Part shown: positions 45,435 to 58,300 of the stretch, one piece after another
How positions within the stretch are numbered: the stretch's first letter is position 1
Layout: each line of letters starts with the position of its first letter
Assembly (NCBI GenBank): GCA_963682025.1
Contig: OY821518.1
Location: 130,988,729-131,052,728, forward strand
Direction: 5' to 3'
DNA length: 64,000 nt
DNA from: Cordilura impudica
Lineage: Eukaryota; Arthropoda; Insecta; Diptera; Scathophagidae
Program-made: the position numbers and the translations under genes
The notes under the pieces: generated by a model
What the model saw: the letters and a program-made list of their open reading frames with translations, nothing else
Database searches by the model: none
Told to the model about the DNA's origin: nothing

Positions 45435-46490
45435 CCATTTGCAAAAAAAGTAAAAAGAACATTAAAAGTTAACCAATTTCGGATCAATAACTCAAAATCG
45501 AGAAAAATGGACATACAAGGTTATGCCTAAACACACAGAAATATGGTCTCCACGCTCACTAATGCGTTGCCACCCATTTTTGGTTCAACTTCGCAAAATG
45601 AACTCACAAAAAGTTTCAAGACTCTCGCTATGATAGTAATTTAGATGTTAAAATGATAAATATTTACTTTAATCTCCCATGCTCCTTTATTCGAACTCAA
45701 AAAAAGTTTTAAGACTGCCACTCTAGATATGATGCCACGCCCACTGATCCATCGGGTCAAAAAAAAAGTAGAAGCAGAAGGTCTCGAACTGAACACATGT
45801 TGTAAATCCTAGCTCGATAATTCGGAAATCATTCGTTACAAACAAATCCACCAACGATTTATAAAACTTGGAATACTTATTAAGAGTGCTATCCACTTTC
45901 CATTTGTCCAAATTAAGTACAATCGAATAATTTTTACAGGTTTAATAGCGTATTTAAGAAAAAGGATATGTGGTAGCTTAACTACACCATTTTTAATTGT
46001 ATATCAGAGAAAATCAATTGATCAATTTTTATTGTTTCTATTAGTGATTTGCTGTCACAGAAAATGTTTACCAACATTTGGAAATATATAAAAATGGGAA
46101 TGTAGTTTTAGCTACATTGTGGCACCTGATTTAGAACACATGATTTGAAAAAAAAAAATAAATAAAAATAGTAAAGAAATGTTGCAAATGAAGTGCGATA
46201 CTTAAAAAATAAGTTTTTTGTAGCGTTCTGAATATTTTTCTGAAATTTAATTGCTACTTTTTAAATTTCAATTAATATTTTCTAAAATAGATTTGATAAT
46301 TTCTGAAATACATTTGATAAAATCTAAAATACATTAAATAATTTCTGCAATACATACATTGATAGTTTCTGAAATGTAAGGAGTGAAAATTGAAATCATG
46401 TTTCATAAAAAAATACTTCTCTTGCATAATGGACGATAAAACATATGTACTGGCAGATTTTTCGTAGCTTCCGAGTTAAAATTTTTATTT
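45435..46490. other. Spacer with degenerate minisatellite-like segments
   Basis: CAAAAAGTTTCAAGACTCTCGC and AAAAAGTTTTAAGACTGCCAC (about 45608 and 45700) resemble the units at 47690-48250. The stretch 46270-46380 repeats a TTTCTGAAATACA motif. No gene seen. Confidence 0.4.
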
Positions 46491-46499
46491 TTAGGGCCT

Positions 46500-46920
46500 A
46501 AAAGCGGATGAAATTTCAAAAAAAAAGTTCCTGATATGGCAAGCAATATGCAAGCAAGTCTTTTGTTATAACGGGCTCTATAAATACCGAAATTTATATT
46601 AAAGAGAGTTTATAAAAAATAATCCTTCCTTTTATAAGCCAACGCAATTTGTCCGCATATTATTGGCCCGACTTGACATCCGGTCACTACGTTAAGAAAG
46701 CTCTTGAGTGGTACAATTACAATAATTAGGCTCTTGTGAAAAGAAATTTGAAGAGCACAAAAAAAGTGTTCCAAAATGTGGAAGATTTTAAACAGAAACT
46801 ACTACAAAATCCCCAATGGAAGGGCTTCCGGAAAAGGTCCATAAGTTCATATGTAGTGATTAGAACTATAAAAGTTATCTTTTCTTGTCAATTATATAAA
46901 AAAATGTCAAAACTCTAGAT
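46500..46920 (+). pseudogene. Mariner/Tc1-superfamily transposase C-terminal fragment
   Basis: Forward translation reads FVITGSINTEIYIKESL (about 46563-46612), YYWPDLTSGHYVKKALEWYN (about 46657-46717) and then, after a deletion, ALVKRNLKSTKKVFQNVEDF (about 46730-46790). These are the TG-N-YI, second-aspartate WPDLAS-HYAK and ERYWALVKR blocks of this transposase group. The deletion removes the third catalytic residue region. A sister copy lies at 60100-61379. Confidence 0.7.
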
Positions 46921-46924
46921 TTTA

Positions 46925-47685
46925 TGAATGTTTAGATTTTTTCGATCTACTCCTTATTTGATTATTTCTGAAAACCAATTGATGTTTTCTGAAATACAAT
47001 TGGAAATGGTGTAGTCATTGCTGCGATTTTAATGAAAATTTGTGTACAATTAAAAAGTTGCATTGTGAGAGCTGTAGCCAAATTTATTTATTTTTGGAAG
47101 CCAAATTTATTTATCATTAGAAGGTAATTTTCTAATGAAATGTAATAGCCTGCCGATGTTTGTTTTTTACCATAGCTATCTTTCTATTTTTGAATGGGGA
47201 AAAAGCATTGTGCGGAGTTCACTTCATTTTCACAATAAAAGACGGCACGTAAACGATTCCTGTTACACTTAAAACTTATACGTATATAATTACTAGTATG
47301 CCCTGTCGTGCTTTGTATGTTTTCATAAACAATTTTTCCAAAGACGTTCATATTGCGCAATTAAAATATTTAATTTTATTTATTTTATATTTTTTTTATT
47401 TCAATTGTGTTTTAATTCGGTGCAAAAATTATCATATTTTTCGCCGATCCTACATATAGCTGCTCATGAGAAAACATGGATTTTCCAAATGTAATCCGGC
47501 AACACTTAACGATTGGCCTTTAATTTCGAATATCATTGGTTATTTTTTATTTTAGCGATTTTTGATTTTTGGCGATTTCAGACTTTTGAAGATTTTTGTT
47601 TTTTTTTTTTTTTTTTTGGCGATTTTTAATGTTGTCGAATTTTCTTTTTCGCCCATATTTTCCACGGCTAGTCACATTGATAATT
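46925..47685. other. Spacer, no gene seen
   Basis: No recognised feature apart from a poly-T run near 47600-47617. Confidence 0.4.
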
Positions 47686-47689
47686 AATG

Positions 47690-48355
47690 TACTTGTCAAA
47701 AGTTTCACGACTGTCGCTTTTGTAGTACTTTATATTTTTTGTGTATAAGAGGTGCCACGCCCAATAATCCTATGCTGTCCATTTTTATCTGACACCTCAC
47801 ATTAATATCTGATGGACTCGTACTAAGTGTCAAGACTTTCCATTTTATAGTACTCCAGTTATATGTTATTATATATTTACTTTATAAGGGCGGTGTTACT
47901 CCCTCTGCTCCGATCACGGCCATTATTTGTTCGACTAATCACGTGAATAATTTACTCACTATTATAGCACTACAGATATATTAAATTTAATATTTACTTT
48001 GTATGGGAGGTGCCACTAATCCTATCCCGGCCATTTTTTATCTGATTACTTACATGATGATGGGCTTGTACAAAGTGTCAAGGCTTCCCCTTTTTAAAGT
48101 ACTCCAGTTATATGATATTATATAATTACTCTGTATGGGATCCGATCCCGACCATTTTCGACATGGCTACTAACCTCACACAAATTTGCACAGCTCTCTC
48201 TGCCATAGTAAAAAATAAAAAAAATGTATAGCCTATAGTTCCTTTCAGATACATAGTAAGACTCTGTAAAAAAATCATATAGATCGGTCCAATGGTTCAG
48301 ACTCTTCTAAACTACAAACAAACAAACATACTTTCGCTTTTATATATAGAAGAAG
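47690..48355 (+). repeat. About 120-bp minisatellite ending in a retroelement-like tail
   Basis: Four or five diverged units, each with a GTATGGGAGGTGCCAC-like start, CCGATCCCGGCCATTTT, a GACTNNTCAC segment and ATAGTACTCCAGTTATATGATATT. The end (48258-48355) reads AAGACTCTGTAAAAAAATC .. CATACTTTCGCTTTTATATA, which resembles 3' tails of RTE-type LINEs. That last identification is weak. Confidence 0.5.
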
Positions 48356-48359
48356 AAGA

Positions 48360-48655
48360 TTATCCGATCAGTAATTGGGAGAATTGCGTTATAATTCTAT
48401 GTATAATAGAAAATGATCATTATTTATAGACAATTTTATAACTTACTATGAAAAGTAAAAGGTTTTCCCAGAAAAAAAAAATCTATGCTTAAATGTATTT
48501 GATGCAGTGTGTTTAAACATTGATTCATAACAATATATACATAAGTACATATTTCGATATTTAAATAGTGATAGCGATAAAAAAGCTTTCAAAAGAAAAA
48601 AAAATATACAAATTATATTTTAGAATTAATTTTACAATTATCCTACTAGGACAAA
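48360..48655 (+). promoter_or_regulatory. Upstream region of the WDY-like gene
   Basis: This 300-bp stretch must hold at least part of the 5' UTR of the WDY-like gene, or its promoter if there is no upstream exon. No clear TATA box or initiator is seen. The start-codon context is GGACAAAATGG, good for flies. Confidence 0.35.
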
Positions 48656-49313
48656 ATGGATAACACGGAACATGGCTCTGTTTCCCACTTAGAGCAAGAT
48701 ATAGAATATCAAACATTATCCTCTAACTTATCGGTTGATAGATTTGAACGTCCGGAACGTTTACATGAATGGTTGAAATCGGATGAAATTGAATTTTTGC
48801 ACGAACGTTTTGTAGAAAATCGAAAACTTAGCTATGCTCAGCTACGTGAAGAATTGGAATATCTCAATATTAAATTCAGCGATATGGAATATAATCGTTT
48901 ATTTTTGAAAATCAATCAGAATCGTGATTTCAAATGTGATTGGAATGAATTTATCTCATATCTAATATTTGGATTTCAAGAAGATGATCCATCAAGTCAA
49001 AAGGAGGCATTAATAATGCCAATATCTACCCCTCCAATGATAAGGAAGTCTGAACATAGATCGGCCATATGTTGTTTAAGTCTATTGAAGAATATTTCCG
49101 ATTTAATAATAGATGATGCGAAAAAAGAAAGGCAAAAACTGTCAGATGATGAGGATTTTGTTGAAGAAGATGTCGATGCAACAAGTAAAATGCAAGATAT
49201 GGCCCAAAATGATACATTAGAAAGTGCTGGTTTATGGATTACGGCCAGTAAAGAGGGTCAAATACGTTTTTGGACATCACAGTTTGATCCGATACGTAGT
49301 GGCATGTCAGAAA
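48656..49313 (+). CDS. WDY: WDY-like exon 1
   Basis: Starts [14 protein letters not shown] and ends ..DPIRSGMSE plus one base. The donor GAAA|GTTGTA was chosen because it is the GT near the end of homology that joins exon 2 in frame (codon AGG). It is a weak donor, so the exact end is the least certain junction. Confidence 0.8.
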
Positions 49314-52300
49314 GTTGTACGTTAATAATGTGGCACGAACAAATTATTCGATGGCTTCCTTTTTTTTTTTTCCTTTCAAAAGTTACTTCACCAACCATCA
49401 GCGGTCCTTGTGAAGAATTAATTGGTCAGTCTTTTCGACTATGACGCCATCACCAATTATAGCGTTTGACGCTTAAAGAACGATATTTATTTCTTTTAAG
49501 AAATCAGTCAAAACTTTAGTCTTCGATTTTTTCATTTTTAAAAAATTCACTCAAGGATGGGTGTTTGTATATTAAGGGGTATTTTGGCCTAATGGCCTCA
49601 AAGCGGTTACATTCAAAAATAATATGTGAGTCATCTTCGACTACCAAACAAGTGTCACGTAGTTCTGTGTCGAATATCCCCATTCTGGCGAGAGTTGCCT
49701 TCCCAAAAGAGTGAGCGCTCAGCAGTCTATTTAATGTTTTAATCTCGTTTGGTTTGAATTTTCTGCAGTTATCGAACCATCCTTTGTTTTTAGTCACATT
49801 GGGGAAAATTTCTGCATATTTTTTACCTTTTGATAGACTTAATTCCTTATATTCTTCATTCCATTCATTCTACAATCTATTTTCGATAACTGAAAGCGCA
49901 TCACCTAGACTCTGTGGCTCAAATTTCTCAACCCCATTGTGCACTGCCTCTCTAGCCGCTAGATCCGCTACAACGTTCTCCAAAATGCTTGTATGACCCG
50001 GCACAAAGTGGAGGCTTATTTTCTCAAAAATCGAACTGTTCACCTCCTCGTGTGTTCTACGCACCTGAGGTTTTCACTCTTCCCCCTCATCAGGGCCAAG
50101 CATCCGGATCTGCTATCAGTAAAAATTGCCACCTTGCTAAAATTTTTCTCCTTTGCAAATTGAATTACTGCCTCTATCGCTGCCAATTCCGCAGACGACG
50201 CAATTTTGCCTTTCGTTTTGAAAAGTCCTTTAGATTCACTCTCCGGGTGCCAGAAGGTAAAACCAGAGCCGTGAGCACCCACAGATCCATCCGTATAGAT
50301 GATTTCGCAATCCATTACCTCATGTAATTTTTGATTTGACTCACTTTTACCTTTGCATAACTCGCCAAAAAAATTTGCTTCAATAATTAATTTCGATTTG
50401 GACTGAACATTATCTGTCACCCTACCGATCTCTTGTAAAATGCACTTATATTTGTTGAAAATTTTTGAATAACTAGTTCTGAGATTGAAGTCAGGTGTCC
50501 GGAAAATTTCTATAATCGGCAGTTCGTATGCGATACATTTTGCTAGTTCCCTGACCGTAGCTAATTCGCATCGATATTTTGGTGGCAATTCTCCCGCCAT
50601 ATGATATAAAATGTGTGTTGGTGTTGACCTTATCAAGCCCAAGGCTCTTCTAAGGTTTGCATTAACGCATGTAGATAGTTTCCTTAAGGCTGTACAGCCT
50701 ATATTAGCAAAAGATGAAGCCGCGTATTCCAATTTGGTTCTAGTAAATGATTTATAAAAGTGGAGGGCTCTTGTCGGGTGGATTCCATATTTGCAACCGC
50801 TTATGATTCTAGTGAATCCACAAGTTCTGTTGACTTTGTCGATAACCATTTGAATTTTTTCAGTTGGAGAGTTATTTATGTCTATAATTCTGCCTAAATA
50901 TTTTATTGAGTGTGCCTGATTGATGAAAGAACCGTTGATCATGATGTTCATGGTATAATTAGACCTTTTAAAATTAATAATGTTTGACTTTTCTGGATTA
51001 ATTCTCATTTTAAGACTATTGGCGATTTCTGAAAATTTGTTTACCCTATTTTGAAGAGTAAAATTAGCTGTTGGGTTATCCCGCTCCTTAGTAACTTTAT
51101 TACTGTTTATTTTATTTATTTTATTTTTTTATTTTTTTAGGGCATTTGAAAATGACCACATGGATATTGTGCGTTCAAGCTTTGTCCGATGTTTCTATTG
51201 TTTGCACTTCTTCGACTGAACGAGAATTACGTTTTCATGAAACTGTTGCTTCTACGTTTTCTCTTCGCATAGTTATACGCAGCATGCCTTTTGCTGTGTG
51301 CCGTATGGCTTATTGCTTCCATCCCAAAAGCAAATGTGATTCCCGTTTAATAATGGGCGATGGCGGGGGAAATGTTAGAATTTTAAAATTTTCCCCCATA
51401 TTAAGAGGTCCTTTTCAATCGAAACCTGGTGCTGCCTTAATTGAAGTTTTTTGGACAGATGTACTAAAGGTAAAACTTATGAGCTTTGAAGGTGTTTAGT
51501 AGTACTGACATGATCGTTGTAGGGAAAATTGCCGCTATTCAAAGCTGAAGAATATTTAAATATCCATTCGGAAATGATTCAACACGTATATTATTCGCTT
51601 CGTTTAAATTCTATAATTGTGGCTGCTGAATATCGTAATTCTAAAAAGTATCGTGGTCGTTGTCCGGGTTTAATTGTAGCAAGTGGTGAAGATAGGACTA
51701 TATTTCGTATACCACTGGTAAGTTAGATATATATATATAAAATTAGTGATGGTGATTAATTGCGAAAATCTTGATTTTTTTTTGTGGGGTTCTCAATTTA
51801 GATATTTTCAGAGTTGTATTTTTTGGGTCATGTAAAAAAATAACGAAATTTGTATTTTTTATACACACCTGCCCAAAATAGTAGAAACAATAGAAGAAAA
51901 AAGTCGGTCTAGGCCGACTATGTAAAAGGGTCTTTGGTTCAACATACAGTGGAGAGCAGAAATGGTTATATTCTTTTACGATTCATATTAAAAATAGATC
52001 GATTTATCCTTTTATAAGGATCGAGAAGATACATATATAGTTTATGGGGACTCTGGAGTTTATTTTGACGGATATACAAATTGATATGCACAGTGGTGTG
52101 GATGGTATAAAAATGTTACTTTTATTCATTGTTCAACTCTTAACAAAATGTGTACTCAATTCATTTTGCACCTTTCAATAATTGTAAGACCAATATTATT
52201 ATTAAGTTTAGGTATGCATTCAACCAATTTATTTATAACTTTACCAATCCAGCTGCACGCGTCGCCTCAGCTCGTCCAAGATGGAAGAGAATTTATAGTA

Positions 52301-55300
52301 CCGTTGTCGTTTTTTATTTTTGACCACAAATTCTCAATGGGATTGACCACTGCATGAATTCTCACGTTTTGGAAGTGCTTTGTGCTGCCATTCTTTTTCA
52401 ATTAATTATTTATATATTGCATCTACACTCAGTTAAATGTGAACTAACAATAAGTATTAAATCTTTGTAATAAATTAAACGTCACTTTAAAAGTCCAGCC
52501 AGTACTAGACAAATTTTATGACTGCATCAAATTCTTCTTTCAAATGTAAACCAAATCTGCAGTATCTCTCTATCTTGACATCCTGATGAAATATATAATT
52601 ATTCGCTTCTATCTTCAAAATCGGAAATATTAGTTTGTGGAATGATGAAATAGCCATTTTTTCTAATTATTTCATAACTCTTTTACAGTGCTCTAATAAA
52701 TAAAATTAAAATTAAATTAACGAGTAACCATATAGAGCAACTCCATATCTAACATTCAAATTTTTGCTACCGCGATCAACTGTTTGCTTAAATGGAATCA
52801 GTCAGTCGTCTGCAGAAGTCGTGGATTAACATAGTTAAGCTAATGTTGTGGAGCGCTCTTCTTGCAGTCCATCGGCTAACATGTTTATTATTGATACCGA
52901 AGCATCCTCTGGCGTTATAAACTTGTTTCTATCCATCTCTATCGTCAAAAGACTTGCGTGCAATAATATTAAGGCCCTTCTGAACTCTTTTGATCCCAAA
53001 TTGGCCTATTTCTAATTATCTATTTAGCTGTTATTCGCGACGAGGAGCCATTCTCTGTCATGTATGCAATACTTTCTATTAGGGCGATCCCACAATAGCC
53101 TGACCTTACGTATAGATGGCGGCAGTAGTTTGGAAAAAAAAATACTTTGGCGAAAAGTGGCAACCTTATAAAATATATGATTTAAGTTTCAAGGCACCAC
53201 GTTTTTAAGTATTTTTTTGAGCCATAAACGATCTCAGTGAATTTGTAAACATGAAAAAAATTGGTGACCGTATTTCAATACTTTCATTTGAAAGGTCTCA
53301 GTCCAACCAATATTAAAACTGAGCTAGATTATATTCGGGGGAGTCTGCCAAGACTAACGTCGTAGTCGACCAATTGAGGAGGCCACGCCAGAAACGGTTA
53401 AGAAAATCCTCAAAATGGCTTTGGGTGATCGTCGGCTGAAGGTGCATGAGCATATTGATCGAAAATTTGGAGATGAGGAAGCTGTCCTCATGATGGTTGC
53501 CGTTTGCTCACAATAGAACAAAAACAGCGTGTGAAGATGTTTCAATAGAGTGTAATAAAGCGTCGAGTTGTAACCATGGATGTGACATGGGTCAATTATT
53601 TTACACCTGTGCCAAAAAAACAGTCAAAATAATGAACTGAAATGGGAGAATCGTGTCGAAAGCAGGCGGAGACAGTTCCGTCAGCATGCAATGTTATGGC
53701 GTCTGTTTTTGGGATGCGCGTGGGATAATTTTATTATCTTCAAAAAGGAAAAACAAACAATGGCGAATATTATACTATCTTATTGCGCGTTTAAGTGATG
53801 AAATTAAGGAAAAAAGGCCGCATTTGGCGAAAAAGAAAGACTATGCACCAGTTCACACATCCGCTATTGCGATGACTAAAAATCTATGAATTAAAGTTTG
53901 AATTGCTTCATCATGCATCTTATTCACCATATTTGGCTCCCAAAGATTATTTTCTATTTCCAATCTTGAAAAGCTGGCTCTGTGGTAAAAGATTTGCCAA
54001 CAATGAAGAGGTGGAGACTGCGATTGATGGCTACTATAAGGACAGATCTTACTAGCGAACCTATTGAATATCGGTGGGAAAAGTGTTTCGAGCTAAAAGG
54101 AGAAATAATGAAAGTTTTTCCCAATTTTGTTGTGTTTTCTTTGTCAAGACGGGTTGATCCGCCCTCGTATACTTGTAACTGTAACTAAAATAATTTACAC
54201 GTTGCGTCTATTAAAATTACGCTCAAGTTCAATATTCTCAAAGAAAAAGAACGGCAATTTTTTTAGGAACGCTAACAAAATTTTTATGTAAATTTTACAG
54301 CTTGTATTCAAGTATTAGTTAAATACAACAAGTAAGAAAATTATAGTCGGTGCGTTTAGAGACCCTATCTCTTATATCCAACTAATTAAATATAGAAAAT
54401 AAGCATAAACCAAATATGAGTGGCATTGCTATTAATTTCTTTGCCTTCGAATATGAAAAACATCATATCGGATGCTATATTTATATGGACTGGGCCGAAA
54501 AATGGACCGATCCTGACCAACTAAATGTGGTCAGGTCACTTATTTTTTTCAAAAACATACACAAACCAAATTTGAAAAAAATCAGTGCAATGCTTTTGTC
54601 TTTTTTTTTTATAGATTTAAGTGAAGATCGCGAATCAGCTTCATATGGGGGCTGTGACTAAGAATTGTCCTATAAGGTTTATTTTTGGACTACCGATTAA
54701 TGGACGTAATAACCTTACACAAACCCAATTTGACAGAGATCTGTATGGAAATTTAGATATCATCGCAATTTAAGCCGATGCCAAAGCGCTCATTTGTATG
54801 GGGATTAGGTCCGAACAAGAACAGATTTTCCCCAATTTCAACAACGTTCATCCTATGGCAGACAAAAGCTTATATATTAAATTTCATCAAAATATATTCA
54901 TATTTGCGACCTGTAGTTTGATTACACACAGACGGACGGACGGACGGACATCGTCAGAATCACTTTCGGAGACGATCGGTATAATAAACGATGGGTTTCG
55001 GTCAAATATTTTTGGTAGTTAGAAACATCAACACATAGTCAGTATACCTTAACCACATAGTGGTATAGGGTATAAAAATAACAACGATTTTATACTTTAC
55101 AAAAGTAAAATAAAAAAAAACAAGTAAGAAAATTATAGTCGGTCTAGCCCGACTATATGATACCCTATACCATGGTTTAGAGACCCTATCCCTTCGCTCC
55201 AACTAATTCGATATAGAAAATAAACATAAACCAAATTTGAGTGGCATTGTTATTAATTTTTTTGGCTGCAGATATATAAAAAAAATCATATCGGATGCTC

Positions 55301-58300
55301 TATTTATATGGGGAATAGGTCGAAAAATGGACCGATCCTGACCATGTTTGGTAAAGTTACTTATACTTTGAAAAAATATATACAAACCAAATTTGAGAAA
55401 AATCTGTGCAATATTTTTGCTTTTCGATAGATTTAAGTGAAGATCGGGAAGCAGCTCTATATGGGGCCTATGACTAAGAATTTTCCTATAGGGACTATTT
55501 TTGAACTACTGATTAATGGATGTAATAACGCACACAAACCCAATTTGACTGAGATCTATATAATAATTTGGAACTTATGGCAATTTATGTCGATTTCATA
55601 GGGGTCATTTGTATGGGGACTAGGTCTACACATGGACCGATTCTCACCAATTTCAATAGCGTTCATCCCATGGCCGATGAAAGCTTATATGTCAAATTTC
55701 ATCAAAATATATTCATATTTGCGACCTGTAGTTTGATTACAAGGTTTACATGGACACACAGACGGACGGACGGGCGGACATTACTATTTCGACTCAAAAA
55801 GTGATTCTAAGTCGATCGGTATAATTAAAGATGGGTCTAGGACGAATATTTTTGGTTGTTACGAACAGCAGCACAAAGTCATTATACCCAAACAACATAG
55901 TGGTATAGGGTATAAAAATTATAAAAACTATATATGCGTCTATTAAAATTTCGCTTAATGTATGCTTTAGTTATTTATTGTAGTTTTAGCTTTTTAATAT
56001 GAACTAAATTAAAATTTACATCTTTTCAAATTGCAGAGTATAAAAGACTGGGTTTTTATAATTTATATCGGTTAACCGAAACCGTTTTCTGAAAATAGTA
56101 GTCCTTTCTGACAGCTACAATCTAATAAAATTTAAGTCAAGTATTTAAAAACACTTCTCCGTTTTTCCTCCTTCCCATAACCTATTTTCCTGAGATCATC
56201 ACAACGCACTACATCTGTAGGGGGCACCTCCTGAGTGTTGGTATATAATAATAACAGAAGGAAATTGGACATACATATTGTATATTTGGCTCAAGAAATA
56301 TGTCAATTGAATTTGTTTAAAATATGTTCTCTATGAGTTGGACTTAAATACCCTAAGATCCATATTATACACCCAATACTCACTTCAATCTACCTGTTAG
56401 AACAAATAAGTAATCTCACTTGGTGTAGTCATGATCAAAGTTCCGATATAAAAATAACATCTGATATGAACTTTAAGCAATCTTCAGGTAACAATTTCTC
56501 TCAAATTTGCTTTAAATTTATTGCTATGTCCAAAATTTATTGCTATGTCAGACATGACACGACCGACTATAATTTTATTACATGTTTTACTATAGAGTAA
56601 ATTATAGCCTTAAAAGTGTTTGTTCTTCCCAAAATTGTCTTTGAATGAGAATATTTAATTGTGAATTTTATTTTTAGGGTGTTACAACATTTTTTCTGGA
56701 CGAGAGCAACAATATTGTTGTAACAGGTGGACCTGACACATTTGTTCGCATATGGGATGTTTATATCTCAAGCAAACCATCTGGAATATTGACCGGGCAT
56801 AATGCTGGCGTTGTTATGTGTTTCGTACAATCAGAAGAGAAGAAAGTCTATAGTGTCGACTATCAGAAAGTAATCAAAGTTTGGGATCTCACAGAACATG
56901 TGCTATTGCAGACGTATGGTGATTTAGTACGATTGCTACCAGCCGAAACTGATTTAGTTTATTATTATAATGCCTCCTTAAGAATTTTGCTGGTAGGCGG
57001 TCGAAAACTAGTGGCCATAAAATGTAATCCTCGTGTACGTGTAGACCTTACGGATGGCAATACTCACGCTGCTCCAGTATCGGTGGTTTTATACAATCGT
57101 CTATTTCGAAATGTTGTAACATGTGGTCTGGATAGTTTTATTATTGTTTGGGATCCCTGGACGGGAAGACGCAAAATTATTATGAAAAGTTGTCATACTA
57201 AACAAGTTTATGGTGAAAATATTGATATAGAAATAACAGCTGCTTGTTTTGATCCACTGGAGCAGTTTCTATTAACTGGAGCTAGAGATGGTTCACTTAA
57301 GATTTGGAATTATAATAACGCTGTGTGCATACGCAACATGAGTATTCAGCCGGAACACCAGGTGACTGCCGTTATATGGGTGGTTGAAAGGTAAATATAT
57401 ATTATAATACTCTAACGTTAGGAATTACTTGAATTATTAAAAACATAAATGCTTTTAGGCGCTTGTTTTCATAACAGTTATTCCAACCATTCGTTTAATA
57501 AGACGAAATGTAAGGAATTGTAGAAAATTTTTAGTTTATGTCTGACTAATGCCTGGTTTTCATTATGTCATTTTTAATGGCAATTATTGTCAGTTGTATG
57601 AAAACGGGTTTAAATGTCTTGTCATTTACAACCCCTGGCAACATTTGACATCTGAAATGAAATTGCCAGCAATTTGGCAATTTGTTTGTGTTTGACAGCC
57701 AGATTTTTTGTTCATTTATAAGATATAATGAATAGAAAATTACGAGATGTCAGTTGAGGCAATTGTTTGTTGTCAGCTTATATGACATAGTGAAAACCAG
57801 GCATAATATTTAGAATTTTTTATACAAATTTTAAACAAAACCCAAACGTTGCAAAAATTGACTGTAAAAATACTTTTAGAAAAATGTAGATTTCAAGGAC
57901 TCTTTCCCATTGGAATGATTGATTATTTTTCCTTTAGGAGAGACATCATAGATTATAACGACTCATATAATGTACAATTTCCTTGAGATAAGCTGATTTT
58001 AAGGATATTTTCCTTAATATTTATTGAAAATTCGATATTGTAAGTAAAAACTCTTAGATTTAGAGAACTTCTTATTCAAAGCAATATTTTGATTAGAAAC
58101 CAGTTTAGGTTCTGCTGGCGGTTTCTAATGTATTCCTGTAGATGGCAAAAGTAAAAACTAAAGAATAACCATTAAGACTCGATAGAACTCTCTTATAGAA
58201 ACACACTTCTAAAGAAACTAATATATTTCAAGTAATTTATCCTAAATAATAATTAAGCTTTAGAATTTTGACAATATGACATAAATGAAAAAAATTTTCC

